Part shown: positions 9,148 to 17,496 of the stretch, piece after piece | Numbering within the stretch: position 1 is the first letter of the stretch | Layout: the number at the start of each line of letters is the position of its first letter | Assembly: GCA_902796345.1 (NCBI GenBank) | Contig: CADBOF010000031.1 | Span: forward strand, 1-61,921 | DNA from: an uncultured Pseudomonadota bacterium | GTDB lineage: Bacteria > Pseudomonadota > Alphaproteobacteria > RUG11792 | DNA: 61,921 bases | Direction: 5' to 3' | Made by a program: the position numbers and the translations under genes | Notes under the pieces: model-generated | Seen by the model: the letters and a program-made list of their open reading frames with translations, nothing else | What the model was told of the DNA's origin: nothing | Databases searched by the model: none

Positions 9148-9737
9148 TGTTATCGTTTTTTTTGTGTCATAACTGTTGTCATATATTCAGTCCTTACATC
9201 TCTAGGATGCATGTACTTGCAGATGCGTATAAAATTGCAGATATTGCGCCTTTGTTGTTAAGCGATGAAATACGAAAAACAAACATAATTGAAGTTGTAT
9301 ACTCAGCTGGAGTATTGACTTTTACAACACAGAGAATAGTAACATCAATAGTAAAAGCTCTCAACGTTGTTCATCCAAAGGCTAGATTTATTAGTGTGTC
9401 AAACTTTTTAACATATTTTTATATAAAAAAATCATGTGATGCTATTGTAATCAATTCTTATTGTGGAAACTTTTTTTATAGAGAAGTAATTGACGGTAAA
9501 CTGTCCGAACAATCAAGTGATTTGCTAGAAACTTTAAAATCAAAATATAAAAATATTGTTATGGATAGCGATATATTGAACAACGATACCAATTTAGCGT
9601 ATATGCAGTATGTAGCATTGTGTAATTATTTTAATGGGGAAATACCAGATGTTATTAATGACGAAAAAGGTTTGATAAAAGAGACAATTGAAATTGAATA
9701 TTCATCTACTCCGTTATATAGAAAAATAGGGAAATGA
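9144..9737 (+). CDS. tsaB: Divergent TsaB-like protein (t6A tRNA modification)
   Basis: The 197-residue product resembles TsaB, the partner of TsaD in making t6A37 on tRNAs that read ANN codons. The order of elements fits. A segment YSAGVLTFTTQRIVTSIVKAL aligns with the family's GPGSFTGxRIGxAxAKGL. It is followed by ISVSNFLTYF (GVSSLEAL), then AIVINSYCGNFFY (the DARRGEVY strand), and a VMDSD turn. The glycine-rich GPGSFTG loop has decayed, and the usual IDTS opening is replaced by a cysteine- and phenylalanine-rich start. TsaB acts mainly as a scaffold, so function may survive. Two ATGs (9144, 9147) are possible. Identification rests on topology, not strong identity. Confidence 0.5.
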   Translation: MMLSFFLCHNCCHIFSPYISRMHVLADAYKIADIAPLLLSDEIRKTNIIEVVYSAGVLTFTTQRIVTSIVKALNVVHPKARFISVSNFLTYFYIKKSCDAIVINSYCGNFFYREVIDGKLSEQSSDLLETLKSKYKNIVMDSDILNNDTNLAYMQYVALCNYFNGEIPDVINDEKGLIKETIEIEYSSTPLYRKIGK

Positions 9738-10280
9738 ATGAGCTACCTTTTTGATGATTATATTGATCTACTTAAGCAATGGAATAGACATATCAACTTA
9801 GTACAATCCGACACGGTAGATGACGTTAAGACTAGACACATTGCGGACAGTCTTCAGCTTGTTCCTTACTTGCAACAAAATGGCACTATATTCGATATAG
9901 GCAGTGGTGCCGGATTTCCTGGAATTATTTTAGCAATAGCAGGATTTAATAATGTTGTTCTTATTGAGAAAGATCTTAAAAAATCAGTGTTTCTTAAAGA
10001 GGTCCGACGAAAATTGAATTTAGATTGTCAAATATACGCATGTGATGTTTATAAGTTAGATACAGGTAAATATAAAAAACCATTTTTCGCTATATCAAGA
10101 GCGTTTGGATCGCTTGATATATTGATCAACATAATGAGAAAACTTTCAATATATGATGGAATATTTCATAGAGGGAAAACGTGGCAATCAGAACTAAGCG
10201 CAATTAGTAATATTCATCATGAAGTAATACCAAGTTCACTAACAACAGATAGTATTTTATTAAAAATACAATTGGTGTAG
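9738..10280 (+). CDS. rsmG: 16S rRNA (guanine-527-N7) methyltransferase
   Basis: RsmG (GidB) uses SAM to methylate G527 of 16S rRNA. The 180-residue protein carries the N-terminal WNRHINLVQ segment, the RHIADSLQL motif and the SAM-binding FDIGSGAGFPG loop (residues 52-62), with SRAFGSL near residue 118. It is somewhat shorter than the usual 200 residues because the C-terminal strands are compressed. The start directly abuts the preceding TGA. Its position before parA is the classic near-origin arrangement, although mnmG, which normally precedes it, is not here. Confidence 0.93.
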   Translation: MSYLFDDYIDLLKQWNRHINLVQSDTVDDVKTRHIADSLQLVPYLQQNGTIFDIGSGAGFPGIILAIAGFNNVVLIEKDLKKSVFLKEVRRKLNLDCQIYACDVYKLDTGKYKKPFFAISRAFGSLDILINIMRKLSIYDGIFHRGKTWQSELSAISNIHHEVIPSSLTTDSILLKIQLV

Positions 10281-10345
10281 CTGTTTTTAGATTATTGCAG
10301 TAAGTGTTAAAATAACAATGTTGTTAATTTATTAGCTTGTGAATT

Positions 10346-11122
10346 GTGGCTTTAACTGTTTTGATTTCAAATCAAAAAGGAGGAGTGGGCAAGACAACAA
10401 CCGCAGTTAACCTTGCTACCGCACTCGCCGCAATAAAAAAGAAGGTTTTGCTTATTGATTTAGATCCGCAAAGTAATGCAACAACTGGATTTGGTATTTA
10501 TTCCACAAAGAACGGTTCTACCTATGATTTAATGATACAATCAAGAAATTTATCTGAAATAATAATAAATACTTCAATTCCCGGTCTAACTTTGGCACCA
10601 TCAAATATAAATCTTATAGGTGCTGAAATAGAACTGGTACAAGCTGACAATAGGGAAAAAATTTTAAAAAACGCGCTATTACAGTATAAAAACAAGTATG
10701 ATTACATAATAATTGACAGTCCGCCATCTATGGGAATATTAACGCTTAATGGATTAACTGTAGCTGATGGAATTATAATTCCATTGCAGTGTGAGTATTA
10801 CGCAATGGAAGGATTGAATTATTTATTGAATTCTGTAAGACGTGTAAAAAATTCTTTTAATCATAATTTACGGATTTTTGGAATACTGCTAACAATGTTC
10901 GATAAAAGGAATGCATTAAGTTTATCCATTGCAAAAGATGTTAGGGAAACTATGGGCAAACAAGTGTTTAATACTGTAATTCCGAGAAACACAAAGATAT
11001 CTGAAGCTCCATCCTACGGAAAACCAGTTCTTATATATGATGTTAAGTGTGCAGGATCTTGTGCTTACATGGAGTTAGCAAGAGAATTTTTAGAAAGGCA
11101 ACAATCATGGCAAACAAATTAG
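10346..11122 (+). CDS. parA: Chromosome partitioning ATPase ParA
   Basis: ParA/Soj is the Walker-type ATPase that moves ParB-bound origins by binding DNA as an ATP dimer. The 258-residue protein has the deviant Walker A motif KGGVGKTTT from residue 11, IDLDPQSNATTG, and YIIIDSPPSMG as Walker B. Both signature lysines of the deviant P-loop (K11, K16) are present. It starts with GTG at 10346. The catalytic core looks intact, which makes the reduced ParB next to it more striking; the two genes overlap by 16 bases. Confidence 0.96.
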   Translation: MALTVLISNQKGGVGKTTTAVNLATALAAIKKKVLLIDLDPQSNATTGFGIYSTKNGSTYDLMIQSRNLSEIIINTSIPGLTLAPSNINLIGAEIELVQADNREKILKNALLQYKNKYDYIIIDSPPSMGILTLNGLTVADGIIIPLQCEYYAMEGLNYLLNSVRRVKNSFNHNLRIFGILLTMFDKRNALSLSIAKDVRETMGKQVFNTVIPRNTKISEAPSYGKPVLIYDVKCAGSCAYMELAREFLERQQSWQTN

Positions 11123-11445
11123 GACGGGGATTGTCTGCATTATTTGGAGATGTATCCGCAGACGAAGTGAAAACGTCTTTGAATATCGATAATGGGCCAG
11201 ATAAATCAAAAAATAAAGTAAGACATAAAAATCCAAAAGCAATTACTAGCAATGATAATAGTGACGGCACGCTTATATTACCCGCAAAGAATGAGGAAGC
11301 AATAGAAATAGCAAACAGTATTGAGCAAGCGATTGGAATGCCAACGTCTTTAACAGTAACGCGTAGAGGTGGCAAATTATCGATTCAATGCAAAACATAT
11401 GAAGAACTTGAAATATTAGTTAACAAATTAACAGCAGATGACTAA
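11107..11445 (+). CDS. parB: Mini-ParB lacking the CTPase and DNA-binding domains
   Basis: The 112-residue protein begins with KLGRGLSALFGD (residues 4-15), the N-terminal peptide by which ParB contacts ParA and stimulates its ATPase. It ends with a segment typical of the ParB C-terminal dimerisation domain (IEQAIGMPTSLTVTRRGG, then KLSIQCKTYEELEILVNKL). Everything between is replaced by about 45 polar residues. The ParB/Srx-like CTPase domain and the helix-turn-helix that binds parS, together about 180 residues, are missing. The reading frame is intact, overlaps parA by 16 bases and overlaps the next gene by 8, so this does not look like a broken pseudogene. It may still dimerise and touch ParA but should not bind parS. 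An in-frame upstream ATG at 11047 lies inside parA and is rejected. Confidence 0.75.
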   Translation: MANKLGRGLSALFGDVSADEVKTSLNIDNGPDKSKNKVRHKNPKAITSNDNSDGTLILPAKNEEAIEIANSIEQAIGMPTSLTVTRRGGKLSIQCKTYEELEILVNKLTADD

Positions 11446-13408
11446 ACGTAAAAAGTATAAATTTAATAAAGCAAATAAACCTTCCTTCATAAGGACGTTT
11501 TTCAAATTAACAGGTGTGTTTTTTTGTGTAGGATGTTTATCGGTTAGTGGAATAATAATTTACTATGCGAAAGATCTACCGGATATTAACAGTATCAATA
11601 CAGCAATACGATCTCCATCAGTTGAGATTCAGTCATACAACGGCACAACATTAGGAACATTTGGTGATTTACATGAAGATGTTGTTAAAGTTACATCTCT
11701 TCCAGATCATGTAATCAATGCATTTATTGCAATAGAGGATAAAAGATTTTATAACCATTTCGGGTTTGATATAATAGGTTTTTCTCGAGCAATATACCAA
11801 AACTATATTGCACAGCGTGTTGTTCAAGGTGGCTCGACAATAACACAACAACTTGCCAAAAATATATTAATAGGGGAAGGAACAATTTCGCACAACGATC
11901 GGTCAATAGGCCGTAAAATTAGCGAGCTTTTATTGGCGTTATGGATTGAATACAAATTCACTAAATCAGAAATAATAATGATGTATCTTAATCGAGTATA
12001 TTTCGGAGCTGGCACTTATGGAATAGATGCCGCATCGAAAAAATATTTTAATAAACCGGCATCGCAACTAAACACTTTTGAATCTGCAGTGTTGGCAGGG
12101 ACATTGAGAGCTCCGGCACGATATAATCCATCAAATCATAAAAACTATGCTCATGATAGGGCAATGGTCGTACTAAAACAAATGGAAGAACAAGGCTATA
12201 TAAAAAGTGCAAAGGAAATTGAAAAAAAAGAAGCAGAAAGTGCCTTCTCCCACACAATTAATAAAAAAGATAGTTCTCAATATTTCTGTAGTTTTGCTTA
12301 CGAACAATCAAAAAAAATACTTGGAGAATTAGAAGATGACATAATAGTTGTTACTACATTCGATGATAAAAAACAACGTCTTGCTGATGAAGCTACGTCG
12401 TTTTATTTAAATACAGAAGGTAAAAATTACAAATTTACGCAGATCTCTTTTATATGTATGGATAGAAATGGAGCGATACAAGCAATGATAGGGGGATCTG
12501 ACTATTCAGCTACGCAATTCAATAGAGTTACGCAAGCTCAACGTTTTCCTGGTTCTGCTTTTAAAATCTTTGTTTACGGTGCCGCCATCGAATATGGATA
12601 TCAAATATATGATCAAATTTCAGACGCACCGATATCAATAGGCAATTGGCATCCAGGTAATTTTGGGTGGAGAACGCGAGGTTCAATATCGCTTATTGAT
12701 GCTTTTACTTATTCTGTAAATTCTCCTTGCATAAGGCTTGCAAAATCTATTGGATTAAGTCGTGTTTCTCAATTTGCAAAAAAACTTGGCATTACAAATG
12801 TTTCAGAACAAGATTTAAGCATTGCTTTAGGCACTACTCCAGTAACGCTTAAAGATATAACAGCGGCTTTTGCTTCGTTTATGGATGGATATGAAGTTGT
12901 TCCGTATTGTGTTATAGAAATAAGGAAAAAAGACGGTACTATTTTATATTCACGAGAAAAACCAACACCTGTAGATGTACTAGATAGCGAAGTGTTAAAT
13001 AATTGTCGTGAGTTATTGCGTTCAGTAGTTCAAAGAGGATCAGGACGTGCAGCTAATGTTAATGATGAAATATACGGCAAAACTGGTAGCAATGGTGATA
13101 CTGATGCATGGTTTATTGGATTTTATGACCCTTATGACGACACGGACGAAACTGACGAAGATAATGATAATGAAAACACGGAAAAATTTGATAAGGGGTT
13201 AGCATTTGGTGTGTGGGTTGGTAATGATAGTTTGCAGGACAAAATGACTGCTAAATCAACAGGTGGACGTATTCCAACACGTGTTATCGCAAGGTTTTTG
13301 AAAAACTATTTCAAAGAAGTTGAAAAATCCGAAACGTCGAAAGTCGATGTTTCGGATGAAGAAACCGAAAGTATAAACATTGGTTCAATGCTTGAAGATT
13401 TGGATTAA
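11438..13408 (+). CDS. mrcA: Class A penicillin-binding protein (PBP1A family)
   Basis: A bifunctional peptidoglycan synthase anchored by one transmembrane helix (about residues 20-46). The GT51 glycosyltransferase domain has the catalytic Glu in AIEDKRFYNHFG (E100) and the GGSTITQQLAKN segment. The transpeptidase domain has SAFK (S373, K376), SVN (S426-N428) and KTG (548-550). At 656 residues it is shorter than typical 800-residue PBP1A because the OB-like insert is reduced. An acidic stretch (DDTDETDEDNDNEN) follows the KTG region. It implies the cell still makes a wall, in keeping with mreB at 32.4 kb. Confidence 0.93.
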   Translation: MTKRKKYKFNKANKPSFIRTFFKLTGVFFCVGCLSVSGIIIYYAKDLPDINSINTAIRSPSVEIQSYNGTTLGTFGDLHEDVVKVTSLPDHVINAFIAIEDKRFYNHFGFDIIGFSRAIYQNYIAQRVVQGGSTITQQLAKNILIGEGTISHNDRSIGRKISELLLALWIEYKFTKSEIIMMYLNRVYFGAGTYGIDAASKKYFNKPASQLNTFESAVLAGTLRAPARYNPSNHKNYAHDRAMVVLKQMEEQGYIKSAKEIEKKEAESAFSHTINKKDSSQYFCSFAYEQSKKILGELEDDIIVVTTFDDKKQRLADEATSFYLNTEGKNYKFTQISFICMDRNGAIQAMIGGSDYSATQFNRVTQAQRFPGSAFKIFVYGAAIEYGYQIYDQISDAPISIGNWHPGNFGWRTRGSISLIDAFTYSVNSPCIRLAKSIGLSRVSQFAKKLGITNVSEQDLSIALGTTPVTLKDITAAFASFMDGYEVVPYCVIEIRKKDGTILYSREKPTPVDVLDSEVLNNCRELLRSVVQRGSGRAANVNDEIYGKTGSNGDTDAWFIGFYDPYDDTDETDEDNDNENTEKFDKGLAFGVWVGNDSLQDKMTAKSTGGRIPTRVIARFLKNYFKEVEKSETSKVDVSDEETESINIGSMLEDLD

Positions 13409-14121
13409 TTATTATTTCTTAACAAATGCAACAATTCACGAGCCGCTATTGTTTCAGCCTCTTTTTTAGAATGACCTAAAGTTTCAACTGATTTACCTAA
13501 TGCGGAAACTTGAACCTTAAACACCGGTTGATGCTGTGATCCAGAAACATCCAAAAGTGTGTATATAGGAAACGTATTTGATTTTGATTGAACTAATTCT
13601 TGAAGTTGAGTTTTAGGTTCTTGTTCCGATGCTTTATATCTTAAAATAAGCGGTCTCCAAAGATTTAGTACTATCTGTTCTACTTTCAAGTAATCTCTAT
13701 TACTATCAGTAAAAACAGCTCCCAAAACCGCTTCCATAGCGTCAGCCAATACTGTTTTATTATCTCTTAAATGCTTACCGGCGGTTTTTATTATTTCATT
13801 TAAGCCTAAGTGCAAAGCTATCGAATAGCAAGCGTCGGCACAAACTAACGCCGAGTGCATGCGAGCCATGCCACCTTCATCACCCCTTGTTGACCGGTAT
13901 ATGTATTCGGCAATAACAACTCCTAAAATTCTATCACCCAAAAATTCCAGTCGTTCAAATGGTATTGCCACACTTTTTATACTAGAATGACGTAATGCCG
14001 ATCTTATCGTATCTTTGTTTTTAAATTCGTAATCAAGCATTTCTTCCAATCTGCATATCTTTTCAATAGATATTGCCAATCGCCGATTGAAAACACCATT
14101 ATTACTATTTATAGTGTACAT
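13405..14121 (-). CDS. rnc: Ribonuclease III
   Basis: RNase III cleaves double-stranded RNA in rRNA and mRNA processing. The 238-residue protein has the signature FERLEFLGD (E56-D63), the second catalytic acidic pair in LADAMEAVLG (D127, E130) and a C-terminal double-stranded RNA-binding domain from about residue 165. It is the last gene of the minus-strand run tolC-popZ-trxA-lepB-rnc. Its 3' end overlaps the convergent mrcA by four bases. Confidence 0.96.
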   Translation of the reverse strand: MYTINSNNGVFNRRLAISIEKICRLEEMLDYEFKNKDTIRSALRHSSIKSVAIPFERLEFLGDRILGVVIAEYIYRSTRGDEGGMARMHSALVCADACYSIALHLGLNEIIKTAGKHLRDNKTVLADAMEAVLGAVFTDSNRDYLKVEQIVLNLWRPLILRYKASEQEPKTQLQELVQSKSNTFPIYTLLDVSGSQHQPVFKVQVSALGKSVETLGHSKKEAETIAARELLHLLRNNN

Positions 14122-14126
14122 AGCTG

Positions 14127-14876
14127 TTACTTAATTCTTGTAAAAATTCGCTCAAATCTTATCGAAAACAGCCAATCGAAAATCTGATACCACTTGCATC
14201 CAGAAGAAAAAAACAAATATTTTGCTTGCCCCATAACATGTTCATTTGGAATAAAACCACATGTTTCCAAAACTCGACTATCAGATGAATTATCCCTATT
14301 ATCACCCATGACGAAATAATGACCGTCAGGGACGACATATACATCAGTATTATCAAGCACACCTTGTCCAAAAGGCACATATTTTATAAAAGTGTGTTCA
14401 TATCCATTCGGTAAAGTTTCAATATATTTTTTAAATATTTTATAATCACCTTTACTCATCAGTGAGTAAGTATCCGTTTCGACAATCTTGCACGGCTTGT
14501 CATTTATATATACTATACCAGCTTTTAGTTGAACTTTATCACCTGGCATGCCTATAAGACGTTTTATATAATTTTTGTTGCCGTCTTTTGGATTATGAAA
14601 TACTATAACATCTCCATATTGAGGTTTTTTTGAGGCAAAATACCTCTTTGAAAATTTTGGCAATGGCAGTGTCTTTTGCCACATCCGGAACGAATCATTT
14701 GTATATCCATAACATTGTTTATCGACAAGCAAAAAATCGCCAACAAGAAGTGTTGGAACCATAGATTCAGATGGAATTTTAAAAGGTTGATACCAAAAAC
14801 TAAAAACAATAAACAGCAATGTAAACATTGCTACTAAATCTTTTGCAAAAGATTTGCTTTCCTTTCTAAAATCCAT
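14127..14876 (-). CDS. lepB: Signal peptidase I
   Basis: LepB removes signal peptides from exported proteins at the inner membrane. The 249-residue protein has a single N-terminal membrane segment (about residues 13-30). The catalytic serine is S38 in PSESMVPTLLVGD, and the general-base lysine is K105 in YIKRLIGMPGD. MGDNRDNSSDSR is the conserved box E. It lies five bases upstream of rnc, the usual lepB-rnc pairing. Several proteins here with signal peptides (5.5 kb, 18.9 kb, 24.1 kb, 34.3 kb) would be its clients. Confidence 0.96.
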   Translation of the reverse strand: MDFRKESKSFAKDLVAMFTLLFIVFSFWYQPFKIPSESMVPTLLVGDFLLVDKQCYGYTNDSFRMWQKTLPLPKFSKRYFASKKPQYGDVIVFHNPKDGNKNYIKRLIGMPGDKVQLKAGIVYINDKPCKIVETDTYSLMSKGDYKIFKKYIETLPNGYEHTFIKYVPFGQGVLDNTDVYVVPDGHYFVMGDNRDNSSDSRVLETCGFIPNEHVMGQAKYLFFSSGCKWYQIFDWLFSIRFERIFTRIK

Positions 14877-14894
14877 TGTTCTACCTTTTTCTTA

Positions 14895-15203
14895 TTAATT
14901 TTCTTTTATCCAATCAATCAACGCCTGAGATGAAGCAAATCCGTTATGAGATGCAACTTCAGCATGGTCTCTGAACAAAACAAGTGTCGGTATTGATTGA
15001 ATATCATACTGTGATGAAATCTCTTGTAATTCATCAACATTAATCCCCGCCACGGTTAATTCAGGTAACTCATCTTCAATCTGTTTTATTACTGGCATAA
15101 GCATGCGACAAGAACCGCACCATGGTGCCCAAAAATCAAACAACAATAGACTGCGTTCATTTATAAGATTATTTATGTCTTCAAACGACTTGACTTCGAT
15201 CAT
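14895..15203 (-). CDS. trxA: Thioredoxin with a WCGSC active site
   Basis: A 102-residue cytoplasmic thioredoxin with FDFWAPWCGSC (C29, C32) and the conserved cis-proline segment IQSIPTLVLF. The proline of the usual WCGPC is serine here; residues at this position tune redox potential, so the protein may be a weaker reductant than classical thioredoxin. Electrons would come from TrxB at 28.1-29.0 kb. It lies between the popZ-like gene and lepB with gaps of 4 and 18 bases. Confidence 0.93.
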   Translation of the reverse strand: MIEVKSFEDINNLINERSLLLFDFWAPWCGSCRMLMPVIKQIEDELPELTVAGINVDELQEISSQYDIQSIPTLVLFRDHAEVASHNGFASSQALIDWIKEN

Positions 15204-15207
15204 ATTA

Positions 15208-15753
15208 CTACTCCTGTTTTAATTTCTCAATTTCTTTTCTGACCATTTCATCAACAGTCTTCTTAAGGTTAGCATCCATCCATTTTTGAAGATAGTTTTC
15301 GGTCACTGTGCGATAAAACTGCTCCATTGACATTTTCAAATTTAGTTCAATATTTTTTTTGCGAGAATTATACGTTTTTAACGCTTCTGCAAGTTTATTA
15401 AATGGACTCCCTCCGTTTCCTTCAACCGCTCTGGAATATGAACTTGCCGGATTTTCTTCAGGACTAAGATTATTGTAGTTAGTATCAGTAGTTGATGCTC
15501 CCAGAACAATGTCGTCATCAGGAGCACGCTTCACTGTAACGGACTGATCTGCAACATCTTCTTGCCCCAACGTTATTACGTTATCCTCAAAGTTGCTATC
15601 TGACGTATTATACTCGTCATTTGGTTGGTCTGCCCTTTCGGAACTCTCTGCTGTCTCAAGCGTATCTGTGTGTTTTTCATCCGCAACATATTTTCGTATT
15701 GAGGATAGTATATCCTCCATTGACATTTCATCGCTCTGCTTATAATTTGCCAT
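15208..15753 (-). CDS. PopZ-like polar organising protein (DUF2497)
   Basis: The 181-residue protein has the two ends that define DUF2497/PopZ: an N-terminal helix SMEDILSSIRKYV (about residues 10-22) and a C-terminal helical block ending in YLQKWMDANLKKTVDEMVRKEIEKL. The middle is acidic and disordered-looking, as in PopZ, which forms a polar condensate. In Caulobacter PopZ binds ParA and ParB and anchors the origin at the pole. The presence here of this gene, about 4 kb from parA and the reduced parB, suggests polar chromosome anchoring is retained. Function is inferred from the family. Confidence 0.75.
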   Translation of the reverse strand: MANYKQSDEMSMEDILSSIRKYVADEKHTDTLETAESSERADQPNDEYNTSDSNFEDNVITLGQEDVADQSVTVKRAPDDDIVLGASTTDTNYNNLSPEENPASSYSRAVEGNGGSPFNKLAEALKTYNSRKKNIELNLKMSMEQFYRTVTENYLQKWMDANLKKTVDEMVRKEIEKLKQE

Positions 15754-15768
15754 AATTACAATCCATCG

Positions 15769-17364
15769 CTATTTACTAAAATACTCGCTTTTAGAAGATT
15801 TATCATTCTTGCGTTCATTAAATCGAGTAAATACTCCTCTCTTCTGGTGTTCAAACTCCTTTTTATAATCAAAGTTTGATCCTTTCAAGTTCAAATATTT
15901 AGGGTTTAGCATGCCTAAATGATTAAGTAATTTACAGTAATTAATAAATTTGTCTTTTATAGCTTCATTACGTATTTGTAAGGCTTCATAACGTTTTTGT
16001 TGTTCATCCAACACATCTTTTACTATTTTCGTACCAGCCTGATGCTCTTCCTCTGTCGCTCGTAAGGACATGCTTCGGGCTTTTATAGCCTTTTCTGCCG
16101 ATACCATATTTTCATTTGCTGCTTCTATCATTTCAAGTGCCTGTTTTATAGCAGTACGAACTTCAAGTAAAGCTCTTTCTCGTGCAACACGTTCCTTGGT
16201 AAGCTTTTCTCCTGACTGTCTTTTTTTAGCAGATCCGCTTCCTCCGCTGTAAATAGGAATTGTCATTGAAACACCAATTGCTGGATTATGGCGATATAAA
16301 TAATTCACTGTATTTGCTGAACCTCCTTTCCCAACAATACCGCTCGCCTGATTACTTTGTTCCGCATAAAATCCACTTTCTAAATCAATAGACGGTAAGA
16401 AACTGCCGTCAGGCTCTTCCATTTCTGCTAACGCAGCAAAATAATTTGCTTGCGCAGCTATTACTTTAGGATTAAATTTTTTTGCAACTTCGAATGCGTC
16501 TTTTTCTGTTACCAAGGTATTAAAGATTTCTGTAGGTTGCTGAAGTTTTCCTGAAACCGGCATCCCAGTAAGCTCTGATAATTGAGCCATGTATGTTTGT
16601 TCTTGAGCTTCAGCTACAGAAAGCTTCGCATCAGATTCTGCATGAGCTGCTTGAGCTTGGGCGACATCAGCTTCTTTTGCGGCTCCTGCTGCGTTCATCT
16701 GAATAGCGACTTTTGCACTTTCACTACGTGCTTTTATGAGTGATTTTATATTTTCAATTTCTGCTTGTTTTGCAACTATGTTGAAATACAATTCAGCTAT
16801 TTGTTGTAGAGTGTCCTGAACCGTTGCGTCGTATTCTTTCCATTTCGCTTCAATCTGTTTGTCCGTGCTTTTCAGTTTTGCAATATCTCCACCGCCTCTA
16901 AATAAATTCCATCTTGCTCGTAAAGAAGTATTGTAAGAAGTTTCAACCGATACAGTTGTATCGCTTGGTGTGACGTTTTTCCAATATCTTGTTGGTCTAT
17001 TAGATATTCCTGAAACAGAGTCTATAACTGGTTTGAATGCAGCCTTCTGTATATTGTGTTGTTCATTTGTCATAAGTATGTCGTGCTGTGCTTCAATTAT
17101 TTTTTTATTATTTTTTAACGCTCCTTCCATATAGGAAACTAGTTGTGGCGGAAAATTAACTTTATACTGTTTCATATGCCGGCAAAGCTCATCATTGTTT
17201 TTATTAATTACTTTTGTCTGTTTTCGTTGTTCTGGAGCTTTTTTACTATTGTCATCAAGTGTAATAACCTGTGCTTTCTTATTCACATTCGTCTTTATTG
17301 TTGAACATCCAATACAAAACAATGTGCTAAAAGAAATAAGCAATGATAGGTAAACTTTATTCAT
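15769..17364 (-). CDS. tolC: TolC-family outer membrane channel protein
   Basis: A 531-residue member of the outer-membrane efflux protein family, the exit duct for type I secretion or tripartite efflux. The ATG at 17364 gives a signal sequence MNKVYLSLLISFSTLFCIGC; the CIGC end may be a lipobox. An in-frame ATG at 17403 would add 13 residues ahead of it and is rejected. Two long helical repeats are visible, one around residues 180-250 with alanine-rich AEADVAQAQAAHAESDAKLSV-type heptads and one near 380-470. No matching ABC transporter or membrane fusion protein lies in the window, so the substrate is unknown. A nearby exported candidate is not implied. Confidence 0.85.
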   Translation of the reverse strand: MNKVYLSLLISFSTLFCIGCSTIKTNVNKKAQVITLDDNSKKAPEQRKQTKVINKNNDELCRHMKQYKVNFPPQLVSYMEGALKNNKKIIEAQHDILMTNEQHNIQKAAFKPVIDSVSGISNRPTRYWKNVTPSDTTVSVETSYNTSLRARWNLFRGGGDIAKLKSTDKQIEAKWKEYDATVQDTLQQIAELYFNIVAKQAEIENIKSLIKARSESAKVAIQMNAAGAAKEADVAQAQAAHAESDAKLSVAEAQEQTYMAQLSELTGMPVSGKLQQPTEIFNTLVTEKDAFEVAKKFNPKVIAAQANYFAALAEMEEPDGSFLPSIDLESGFYAEQSNQASGIVGKGGSANTVNYLYRHNPAIGVSMTIPIYSGGSGSAKKRQSGEKLTKERVARERALLEVRTAIKQALEMIEAANENMVSAEKAIKARSMSLRATEEEHQAGTKIVKDVLDEQQKRYEALQIRNEAIKDKFINYCKLLNHLGMLNPKYLNLKGSNFDYKKEFEHQKRGVFTRFNERKNDKSSKSEYFSK

Positions 17365-17496
17365 AAAAATTGGTAAACTTTGCCACCAAGTTGAGAATAG
17401 CACGCGAATGATATTTTTGTCCTCTCTAAAATAAAACGCCCTTGACGCTTCGGACTAATTTGGGTTAATTTTAACGTATATTCGCATCGGGATGGA

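Noticed and set aside
10281-11445. A parS site near parA-parB
   Set aside because: No convincing TGTTTCACGTGAAACA-like 16-mer was seen by eye here or elsewhere in the window; a computed search would be decisive.
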